Positions 1 to 5,480 of a stretch of DNA of 5,480 nt are shown here, piece by piece. The notes below the pieces were generated by a model, which was given only the letters and a program-made list of their open reading frames with translations, was not told the DNA's origin and searched no databases. The position numbers were made by a program, and so were the translations under genes. The stretch is from Flavobacteriales bacterium UBA979. Its GTDB lineage: Bacteria; Bacteroidota; Bacteroidia; Flavobacteriales_D; Sanyastnellaceae. The stretch spans positions 1 through 5,480 of the forward strand of contig DBBR01000058.1 of NCBI GenBank assembly GCA_002292325.1. Direction: 5' to 3'. Every line of letters begins with the position of its first letter. Position 1 is the stretch's first letter.

Positions 1-15
1 GTTGAGTGGATTGTG
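1..15. repeat. Left copy of the 15-bp terminal direct repeat
   Basis: GTTGAGTGGATTGTG opens the window and is identical to 5466-5480. It lies inside the last codons of the synthetase gene. It is best explained as the overlap of a circular or tandemly repeated molecule that was opened at an arbitrary point. Confidence 0.9.
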
Positions 16-2469
16 GGCATCGTCCATGGTGTGCTCGGCGGAGCAGCTATCGGTGCGTACAATTCTAAGATCAGCTGAGAGTTTGGCCTCACTAAGCACC
101 TCTGTTTCGAATTCCTGCCAAGCAGACTGAAATGCCACATTGCCTACGTCCAGTACCTCCGAGTGGTTAGTACCTGCGACCACAACGGACATGTGACGGA
201 TGGATGGATGTGGGAGAGACGCCATGGTCGATGATGCTTGAAATCGGGTACCTCGATGACAATTCAAGGTTGCATTGAAGGTTGGGTAGAGTGCATAGAA
301 GGCATCTTCTTTTGCCTGACGTTGGGTAAACTCGTTCGGGTTCGGAATCAGGTTTAATCCGTTTTGAAACCCCGTGTCTCGGCTCGCAATGACTTGCTTG
401 CCGAACCATCGGAACAGTTTCCGACGCTTCCAAAAGACATAGCGTTCTCGCCAAGTTTTCTTCACCTTGAAAGGGGGGTCGAATAGCGCGATGGGGAGCA
501 CTTGTTCGCCCAAGTCCGTGAGTTGGTCAGCGATTGAAATGGCGAGGGTATAACCGATGCAAAGGGCTGCAATGGAATAGGGGCCAGTCGGTTGAATTTG
601 TTGCATGTGACGGACGTATTCGGTCGCCCAGTCGCTGATGTCATTGAACCCATTGATTTGGGCCAAATCGAAACCAATTCCACGAAATGCATGAACTGGC
701 CGATCCGCGGCAATCATTGACAAAAAAGCGGGGCTAACGAAGGCTTCACCTTGCCCTCCATGCACGAGAAATAAGGGCAAGCCAGCGGCGCCTTCACGCA
801 AGGTGACGACTACGCGCTCAGCTTGCTCACTGACCAGGCCTTGATGCAGCGCTTTCAGCAGCCGAGCAATTCCTCCAAGTGTCGGTTCGGCTAACAAATC
901 GGCCAGCGCCACGGTTTTTCCACATGACTGCTCAAATCGAGCATGCAGTGTCCCCCAAGCGAGGGAATCTCCTCCGGCTTCGAAAAAATGCGTATCCGCA
1001 TTCAGCGTGCCACTGAATCGTTCGATTTCTTCCTTAAACCAGATGCCGACTAATGCCTCGTAGCGGTCGAATGACTGGGAGCAAGCGCCCGTGTTGTGGT
1101 TAAGCGCACGCGCTTCAAGCACTGGGAGGTCACGTTTTCCATTCGAATTGAGAGGCAGCGCGTCAAGCAATTCCCAGTGCGACGGTATGGCATGAGCAGG
1201 CACATGGTTTGCGAGGTGCGATTGGCACGCAGCGATGGCGTCTGCATCCGAGGTTGCAATCCAACCTACAAGCTGTGGCTTTGAGCCTTTGTGGAGGACA
1301 ATGGCCACGTCGTTAACCATCGGCAGGGTGCGCAAGTGGGATTCGATTTCATCCAAATCCAAAGCCAAGCCGTTCAACTTTACCCGGCGATTCACCCGTC
1401 CAGTAACCACCAATTGCCCTTGTTTCCACGTTCCGAGGTCTTCCGAAATAAAACTCCAACTGCCATCTTCAGATGGTTCAGAGAAGCAAGCGCTTTGGGC
1501 ATTTGTGGGGTTCAGGTATCCGGGGGAGAGGAAAGGCGAATTCAATCGAATGCGCCCCTTTCGGCCTTTAAACTCCAAAAGATCAAGCTGAAGAAACGGG
1601 GCAGACCAGCCAGCCTCTAGGTCCTCAACGGTCTCAATTGATTCCATGGCGATTACACTCGCTTCAGTGGCGGCCAAATGGTTGAAAAGTGAGGCCCGTT
1701 CAGGCTTCACTTTTTTCCACTGCCTTACTTCCAATTCCCGAACCGGCTCCCCTCCCAAATCAACGGCATGGAGGGAAGTAAACATAGCCTGTGCATTCGG
1801 AAAGTTTACCCACGTCCTGAATACGGAAGGAACGGTGTGTAAGATGTTCAATTGCACCGTTCGCAACCACTGCGCACCATGGTGAACACCGTGTTTTCTC
1901 AGATCAAAAGCATAAATGCAGGCGCCATTCATCAAGGTCCCAAGGACATCCATCATGGTGGCACTGAAAGCTGGCGAGTACAACCATGAAACCTTGGTTC
2001 CTGGTTGAATGCCCAAGGTCTTTGCAAAAAGCTGTGCGAAGTGCGCGATGCCCTGATCTGATTGCATGACTGCCTTAGGAGTCCCCGTGCTACCGGAAGT
2101 GTAGTAGATGTTGGCCAATTTGAGATCGGGGAGTAAGGCAGCGTCCTCCAGCGACACAACCGATTCGGTGATCCAATACCTCGGTTTCGTTTTACGGCGA
2201 ATCCCCGCTACTACGCCCGAAGGTGCTTCGACGTCCACCGGAATAGCAACCCCACCGGCCATCCACGTCCCGAGAAGCCAAATCAAAAACTCTGCGGAGT
2301 TGGGCAATTGAAGGGCGACCCCCATTCCTTGGGCACCTGAGAGGCTGCGGCTTGCAGATTCCGCTCTCGCCCAAAGTTCAGCGTAGGTTAGACATCCGGA
2401 ACTTGTTACGACCGCTAGGTTATCTGGGCGATCCAATACCTGGTGTTGAATGGCTTTCAAAGTGAACAT
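1..2469 (-). CDS. A-T-TE NRPS-like synthetase (adenylation, carrier, Cys-thioesterase); continues across contig ends
   Basis: This single-module NRPS-like synthetase lacks a condensation domain. It would adenylate a carboxylic acid, load it on a phosphopantetheine arm and release it through the thioesterase. I translated 823 codons to base 1 without a stop; circular joining adds one Glu and a TAA, giving 824 aa. Adenylation domain, about 1-455: LTYAEL at 27-32, A3 core YTSGSTGTPK at 123-132, GGE at 239-241, ATE at 267-269, Asp344 in the A7 position, GRVNRRVK at 357-364, and the A10 lysine Lys445 in NGKRD. Carrier, about 467-540: FFEAGGDSL with pantetheine Ser502. Thioesterase, about 562-790: VHGG at 569-572, nucleophile-elbow Cys637 in ALCIG, Asp664 and His769. 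Two oddities are Ser169 in place of the amine-binding Asp235 (GrsA numbering) and a short A2-A3 linker. The ATG at 2469 lies 3 nt after the PLP-enzyme stop and has no clear Shine-Dalgarno. The domain calls are firm. A keto-acid substrate is inference. Confidence 0.95.
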   Translation of the reverse strand, partial: MFTLKAIQHQVLDRPDNLAVVTSSGCLTYAELWARAESASRSLSGAQGMGVALQLPNSAEFLIWLLGTWMAGGVAIPVDVEAPSGVVAGIRRKTKPRYWITESVVSLEDAALLPDLKLANIYYTSGSTGTPKAVMQSDQGIAHFAQLFAKTLGIQPGTKVSWLYSPAFSATMMDVLGTLMNGACIYAFDLRKHGVHHGAQWLRTVQLNILHTVPSVFRTWVNFPNAQAMFTSLHAVDLGGEPVRELEVRQWKKVKPERASLFNHLAATEASVIAMESIETVEDLEAGWSAPFLQLDLLEFKGRKGRIRLNSPFLSPGYLNPTNAQSACFSEPSEDGSWSFISEDLGTWKQGQLVVTGRVNRRVKLNGLALDLDEIESHLRTLPMVNDVAIVLHKGSKPQLVGWIATSDADAIAACQSHLANHVPAHAIPSHWELLDALPLNSNGKRDLPVLEARALNHNTGACSQSFDRYEALVGIWFKEEIERFSGTLNADTHFFEAGGDSLAWGTLHARFEQSCGKTVALADLLAEPTLGGIARLLKALHQGLVSEQAERVVVTLREGAAGLPLFLVHGGQGEAFVSPAFLSMIAADRPVHAFRGIGFDLAQINGFNDISDWATEYVRHMQQIQPTGPYSIAALCIGYTLAISIADQLTDLGEQVLPIALFDPPFKVKKTWRERYVFWKRRKLFRWFGKQVIASRDTGFQNGLNLIPNPNEFTQRQAKEDAFYALYPTFNATLNCHRGTRFQASSTMASLPHPSIRHMSVVVAGTNHSEVLDVGNVAFQSAWQEFETEVLSEAKLSADLRIVRTDSCSAEHTMDDAHNPLN

Positions 2470-2472
2470 GGG

Positions 2473-3612
2473 TCAATCTTTTGAACCAGTAATCATGATG
2501 ACGCCCTTGCCTTCGGCAGCAGGATGGCAGGATTCCCGCAGTTTACGGACACCTGCGAGGGTAGCAGCCGCTGCAAAGCACGCTTGGATTCCTTCCGCAG
2601 CTAAGGTCGATTTGGATGCGCGAAGTTCGTTCTCATCAACCGCGACAAACGCCCCTTTAGTAGACTCGATGACTTGGACCAGATACGGGTAGGATGCTAC
2701 GGGATTGCCACGTAAGATGGCAGCTGCAAGTCCTTTCGGGTTCCGTTCAATGTCTAAATCTTCGATGGTTGAATGCCCTCGCTCGTAGGCATTGACCACG
2801 GGGGCGCAACTGGTTTGTTGCACCGCAATCATGGCCGGAATGTGGTCAATCCAGCGCAATTTAAGGGCTTCTTGAAACGCGGAATAGGCCGCGATGATTC
2901 CCATGCCACTGGATATAGCTTGGACAAAAAAGTCAGGAGAGCACTGGTTTTGTTCTAAAAATTGTTCGATGGCTTCGAGGTAAGCCGTTTTCAAACCTTC
3001 GCGACGAAATGGATTGAAAAAACCGCCATCACTGTGATGGCCATTTGCTGCGGCATAGCGCTTTGCCCGCTCACCTGTTTCGACGAAGTCTGCTTGTTGA
3101 ATGCGCAGGGTTACGCGATCACCGAGGTATTGAATGCGGGATTTGTGTGATTCAGGGACAAATACGTCGACGGATAATTTGGGGTAAGTGGTGCGTGCGG
3201 CATGGCAATAGCTATTGGAAGAATTTCCGGTGCTCGCGACTACCAAATGGTGAACGCCTAAGGCCATGAATGCTGGGACGGCTACTGCCGCTTGTCGGAA
3301 TTTCGTGTTTCCAATGGGCAAGGTCCCGTCGTTTTTTGCCCAAACATCAAGATCTGAGGATAACTTCTGAAGTGAGCTCGAAGTTTCGGACCAATGGTGC
3401 CGATCCAATGGCAAGAGGGGAGCATACCGGTTCATTCCCTTGCCTTGTAATGGCCTCGAATAAGCGGGGTACACAATCTTCTGCGCACCGCCGCATTGAA
3501 CGCATTGGAAGTTCAAGGATGGGGAAGTTTGCAGCTTGCATGAAAGGCATTCAAACTTCACGTCTTTCCGAACGGTAGGTTCAGTTTTATATATAGCGGT
3601 TGGATCAAGCAT
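2473..3612 (-). CDS. Threonine-synthase-like PLP-dependent enzyme with N-terminal zinc ribbon
   Basis: This is a 379-aa fold-type II (tryptophan-synthase beta family) PLP enzyme, closest in appearance to threonine synthase and its relatives, which do beta/gamma elimination or replacement on amino acids. From the chosen start, a zinc ribbon has Cys22, Cys25, Cys37 and Cys40. MNRYAPLLPL at 60-69 matches the family's RY..LLP segment. The presumed Schiff-base lysine is Lys104 in PIGNTKFRQA. STGNSSNS at 127-134 is the substrate-carboxylate loop. NPFRREGLKT at 200-209 and SSGMG at 234-238 are further family motifs. The usual TGSFKDRG around the lysine is altered, so plain threonine synthesis is doubtful; cysteate-synthase-like, ammonia-lyase-like or diaminopropionate-type chemistry is possible. 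I chose the ATG at 3612 because it overlaps the oxidase stop by 8 nt (ATGCTTGA), a coupling arrangement. An upstream ATG at 3684 would overlap conserved oxidase sequence by 80 nt. The role of supplying a precursor for the synthetase is inference. Confidence 0.92.
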   Translation of the reverse strand: MLDPTAIYKTEPTVRKDVKFECLSCKLQTSPSLNFQCVQCGGAQKIVYPAYSRPLQGKGMNRYAPLLPLDRHHWSETSSSLQKLSSDLDVWAKNDGTLPIGNTKFRQAAVAVPAFMALGVHHLVVASTGNSSNSYCHAARTTYPKLSVDVFVPESHKSRIQYLGDRVTLRIQQADFVETGERAKRYAAANGHHSDGGFFNPFRREGLKTAYLEAIEQFLEQNQCSPDFFVQAISSGMGIIAAYSAFQEALKLRWIDHIPAMIAVQQTSCAPVVNAYERGHSTIEDLDIERNPKGLAAAILRGNPVASYPYLVQVIESTKGAFVAVDENELRASKSTLAAEGIQACFAAAATLAGVRKLRESCHPAAEGKGVIMITGSKD

Positions 3613-4684
3613 CTTCGAGGTAGTTTGAAACGAGCTGAGTGAGGGATTCGGCGCAATGGGGCGCGATTTTAATGCCATAACCACCGAGAGCCGAGAATGT
3701 GAAAAGGCCTGGCTTTTGCTGACTTGCTATAACGGCCGGTAGGCGGGAAGGTTGAAAGCTTCGCACTCCAGCTGTGATTTGGACTGAATCCAAAGGGGCA
3801 TGATCAAACCACTGTCGCATCGCTTGTAAAGAAGATTTCACCGCATCTTGGTCGGGGATCTCTCTTCCTGCAAGACAAGGCCGGTCATCCACAGGAGACA
3901 GGAACCACTCGCCGTCAAAAGGCCGAGCAAAAAATGCATCGGAAATTTCGTGTACCATGGGAATTCCCGACAGGTTTTGGTTCGATGGGATGCGCGCCCA
4001 AATGGCCGTTCTGGCCCGATTGTCTATGGTGAGAGTCGGTTCTCCGGCTAGTGTTGCAATTTCATCAGCCCAGGCCCCTGCAGCATTGATGACAGCGCGG
4101 CTATCGATCACTTGACCGTTTTCTGTGACCACCTTCCAACCTTCCGCCTCTTGAGTGATTCCGACAACCCGTGAACCCGATCGGATAGCAACTCCTTTTT
4201 GCCCTAAATACAGTTTTAAATCTTTGATAAGTCGTACGATGTCGATGAATCCGTGCTCTGAATCGAAAGCATAGGCATCCCCTGCTTTTTTTTTCAAGCC
4301 CAGTGGTTTCAATCGTTCCTCGGCCTCACTGGAAGGAATAATTTCAAGTGGCTTTCCGTTGGATTTTGTGCGTTCAATGGTTTTGATAAAAGCAAGTTCT
4401 TGGCCTTTTCTCGATAAAAAAATCTTTCCTTCAAAAGAGACATAACCGGGGCCCTCGCTCCAAAAAGGCCGATTGAGAATGGTCAGGCTTTGTTCAGCAA
4501 GCGAGCACACCTCGGACGAACCAAAATGAAGGCTAAAGCTCGCGGCATTCTTCCCTGTCGCGTGAAGGGCAATCCCTAACTCGCGTTCGAGTAACACAAC
4601 TCTTAGTCCTGCTCGGGCCTGATACGCTGCTGCCATCAAGCCCGCAATCCCACCGCCAATGATGGCTACATCGAATTTTGTCAT
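3605..4684 (-). CDS. FAD-dependent amino-acid oxidoreductase (DAAO / DadA / DauA-like)
   Basis: This 359-aa flavoenzyme belongs to the DAO family, whose members oxidise amino acids (often D-forms or glycine) to imino acids that hydrolyse to alpha-keto acids. The N-terminal dinucleotide fold shows G10-x-G12-x-x-G15, with Glu33 at the end of the second strand for the ribose. HATGKNAA at 41-48 matches the family's H.TGR.AA flavin segment. NAAGAWADEIA at 200-210, GVRSF at 306-310 and GGYGI at 334-338 are the other hallmarks. From memory of Pseudomonas D-arginine dehydrogenase DauA, Arg225 and Arg308 align with its two substrate-carboxylate arginines, whereas the catalytic-pocket His48, Tyr53 and Tyr249 positions are Ser, Phe and Phe here. 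This suggests an amino-acid-like but different substrate. It is the first gene of the three-gene operon. The ATG at 4684 is supported by the fold starting at residue 4. There is no signal peptide, so it is cytoplasmic. Sarcosine- or glycine-oxidase activity is an alternative. Confidence 0.94.
   Translation of the reverse strand: MTKFDVAIIGGGIAGLMAAAYQARAGLRVVLLERELGIALHATGKNAASFSLHFGSSEVCSLAEQSLTILNRPFWSEGPGYVSFEGKIFLSRKGQELAFIKTIERTKSNGKPLEIIPSSEAEERLKPLGLKKKAGDAYAFDSEHGFIDIVRLIKDLKLYLGQKGVAIRSGSRVVGITQEAEGWKVVTENGQVIDSRAVINAAGAWADEIATLAGEPTLTIDNRARTAIWARIPSNQNLSGIPMVHEISDAFFARPFDGEWFLSPVDDRPCLAGREIPDQDAVKSSLQAMRQWFDHAPLDSVQITAGVRSFQPSRLPAVIASQQKPGLFTFSALGGYGIKIAPHCAESLTQLVSNYLEDA
4286..4294 (-). 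repeat. Nine-base homopolymer (A9 on the coding strand) inside the oxidase gene
   Basis: Nine consecutive T on the plus strand read as AAA AAA AAA on the coding strand and encode Lys131-Lys133 of the oxidase. The frame is intact in this sequence. Such a run is prone to polymerase slippage or sequencing error, so a one-base change here would truncate the first gene of the operon. Confidence 0.7.
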
Positions 4685-4752
4685 CCTACAGAAACGGAAA
4701 AATAGGTATCAAGGTTTCGATTGCTTATTTTTCTGAGATGATTGATAGAATT
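4685..4752. promoter_or_regulatory. Divergent intergenic region, probable promoter region for both transcription units
   Basis: This is the only gap between divergently oriented starts, so promoters for the three-gene operon and for the methyltransferase should lie here or just inside the genes. It is visibly more A+T-rich than the surrounding coding DNA. I could not find a convincing -35/-10 pair on either strand. A TTGCTT (4721-4726) and TAGAAT (4746-4751) on the plus strand are 19 bp apart, but transcription would then start beyond the ATG at 4753. No operator-like palindrome stands out. Confidence 0.45.
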
Positions 4753-5400
4753 ATGAAACGCTTTCGCCGGAGCGGCAAGTCATGGGACCAGCAGTTTTCC
4801 GACACAACCGCAGTTCCGCCATGGCGGGGACGTACGGCTTTGGACGTGCACGAGCGAGCGTTGGATTCAAGTTGGATTAAGCCCGATTCTGACATCCTTG
4901 ATGTTGGTTGTGGAGAAGGAACGATTACCCTTCGACTGGCAGAGCGCACAAGCGGCCGGATTCATGGCATTGACATCTCAAACCTTGCCATTGATTTGGC
5001 CCAAAAAGGTGCCCAACTGGCCAACGCATCTCATCGGCTTACTTACGAGGTCGTCGATTTGTTTGATTCGGACGGATTTCTTAACCAAAATAGGTCACGG
5101 TTCGATCTTGCCGTCGACGTTGGTTGCTTTCATAATTTTCAAAAAGAAAATGATGAAATATTCATCATCAAGCTAATGGCCGAATTGCTAAAGCCTCATG
5201 GCAAGTGGCTGCTTGCCATGAGGGCTTTTCGTGATGAGTCGAAAACCTCCTTTCAGCAAGAAGAGCAGCAGCTCACAGACCATTTGCGTGCAGTCACTTC
5301 GGGATTGTTTCATCTAGAGCGGGTTGAGAAATGTGACCTGACCGGGCCAAATTCACCGAAGGAGATGCCCGGCTTGGCCTTCTTCTTTGTGAAAATTTAG
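4753..5400 (+). CDS. Class I SAM-dependent methyltransferase, small-molecule type
   Basis: This is a 215-aa Rossmann-fold methyltransferase. Motif I is ILDVGCGEG at 48-56. The acidic end of strand 2 is Asp74 in GIDIS, and an adenine-side acidic residue is Asp102. DVGCFHNF at 122-129 and a C-terminal LLKPHGKWLLAM strand complete the fold. The early WDQQF (11-15) and PPW (22-24), together with FH after motif IV, resemble the TPMT/thiol-halide methyltransferase-like group, which acts on small O, N or S nucleophiles. The substrate is not readable from the sequence. It is transcribed divergently from the oxidase and ends 59 bp before the synthetase stop, so it probably tailors the same product. 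Start choice is uncertain. ATG 4753 leaves a 68-bp divergent gap; ATG 4738 adds five residues; a TTG at 4678 would overlap the oxidase start codon and is unlikely. None has a clear Shine-Dalgarno. Confidence 0.87.
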   Translation: MKRFRRSGKSWDQQFSDTTAVPPWRGRTALDVHERALDSSWIKPDSDILDVGCGEGTITLRLAERTSGRIHGIDISNLAIDLAQKGAQLANASHRLTYEVVDLFDSDGFLNQNRSRFDLAVDVGCFHNFQKENDEIFIIKLMAELLKPHGKWLLAMRAFRDESKTSFQQEEQQLTDHLRAVTSGLFHLERVEKCDLTGPNSPKEMPGLAFFFVKI

Positions 5401-5459
5401 TCGAGTTGACACCTGGGCTTCCCCACGAAAACTGCAAGGTCAGTTAAACCTAAGGGGGC
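5401..5459. other. Convergent intergenic region; no convincing terminator
   Basis: This 59-bp gap separates the methyltransferase stop from the synthetase TAA on the joined circle. It holds two tiny inverted repeats. TGGG-CTTC-CCCA lies within 5413-5426, and TAAG-GGGG-CTTA sits at the right edge near 5451-5462, overlapping the synthetase stop. Each has only a 4-bp stem and neither is followed by a T run, so I do not call either a terminator. Confidence 0.4.
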
Positions 5460-5480
5460 TTACTCGTTGAGTGGATTGTG
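5460..5480 (-). CDS. C-terminal end of the A-T-TE synthetase (HNPLNE-stop), seen after circular joining
   Basis: On the minus strand these bases read His-Asn-Pro-Leu-Asn-Glu and then TAA (5462-5460). The first five residues duplicate the codons at 15-1, because 5466-5480 repeats 1-15. Joining the repeat therefore extends the synthetase in frame by Glu824 and a stop, 59 bp before the end of the convergent methyltransferase gene. This is the expected place for the C-terminus, about 55 residues after the thioesterase catalytic His. If the molecule is not circular, this is only a short gene remnant. Confidence 0.75.
   Translation of the reverse strand, partial: HNPLNE
5466..5480. repeat. Right copy of the 15-bp terminal direct repeat
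   Basis: This is identical in sequence and orientation to bases 1-15 and ends exactly at the window end. Removing one copy gives a 5,465-bp circle. The minus-strand reading frame passes through the junction unchanged and meets a stop two codons later. Confidence 0.9.

Noticed and set aside
167..713. Minus-strand open frames of 95 and 83 codons in other frames
   Set aside because: They are shadows of the thioesterase domain, which is read continuously in the frame of the ATG at 2469 with its catalytic residues in place.
1235..1620. Overlapping plus-strand open frames of 109 and 118 codons
   Set aside because: They lie antisense to the adenylation domain, whose frame carries all the expected core motifs. 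Their translations show no recognisable domain.
2170..2441. 12-bp direct repeat GATCCAATACCT at 2170-2181 and 2430-2441
   Set aside because: Both copies are inside coding sequence in unrelated protein segments, with no further flanking similarity. Probably coincidence.
3613..3684. Extended start of the PLP enzyme at ATG 3684
   Set aside because: It would overlap the conserved C-terminus of the oxidase by 80 nt and add residues before the zinc ribbon that do not look like the family. ATG 3612 gives a typical 8-nt operon overlap.
4678..4737. TTG start of the methyltransferase at 4678
   Set aside because: It overlaps the divergent oxidase ATG, leaves no room for promoters, and adds residues unlike the usual N-terminus of the family.
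5413..5462. Possible bidirectional terminator between the convergent genes
   Set aside because: The inverted repeats have only 4-bp stems and there is no T tract on either strand.
1..5480. CRISPR array, tRNA, rRNA, insertion sequence or riboswitch
   Set aside because: I saw no regularly spaced repeats, RNA-gene signatures, transposase motifs or terminal inverted repeats. Almost every base is accounted for by the four genes.

Overview
This 5,480-base window looks like a complete small circular contig carrying a compact natural-product gene set, not a slice of a linear chromosome. The first 15 bases recur exactly as the last 15 (1-15 = 5466-5480). If the ends are joined there, the circle is 5,465 bp. 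The large minus-strand synthetase gene, which runs off base 1 without a stop, then continues for one glutamate codon and ends at a TAA (5462-5460).

Layout: three genes on the minus strand form a tight operon, in transcription order. First is an FAD-dependent amino-acid oxidoreductase of the DAAO/DadA/DauA type (4684-3605). Second is a threonine-synthase-like fold-type II PLP enzyme with a zinc ribbon (3612-2473; its ATG overlaps the previous stop by 8 nt). Third is a three-domain A-T-TE NRPS-like synthetase (2469 to 1, closing at 5460; 3 nt after the previous stop). A small-molecule class I SAM methyltransferase is divergent on the plus strand (about 4753-5400). The only non-coding stretches are about 68 bp between the divergent starts and 59 bp between the convergent stops. 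No replication, mobilisation, partition, toxin-antitoxin, transposase, regulator, transporter or RNA gene is visible.

How the genes may work together (inference): the adenylation domain lacks the Asp that holds the alpha-amino group of amino acids (Asp235 in GrsA numbering; here Ser169), so its substrate probably has no free alpha-amine. The neighbouring oxidase could turn an amino acid into such an alpha-keto acid. The A-T-TE architecture is that of enzymes that dimerise aryl alpha-keto acids to furanones or quinones. The TE nucleophile is Cys637 rather than Ser. The PLP enzyme would make or modify the amino-acid precursor, and the methyltransferase would tailor the product. The exact substrate and product cannot be read from the sequence.

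Organism: a bacterium of roughly balanced base composition, which I cannot assign further. None of the four starts has a clear Shine-Dalgarno sequence. The gene order, 8-nt overlap and family identities are bacterial.
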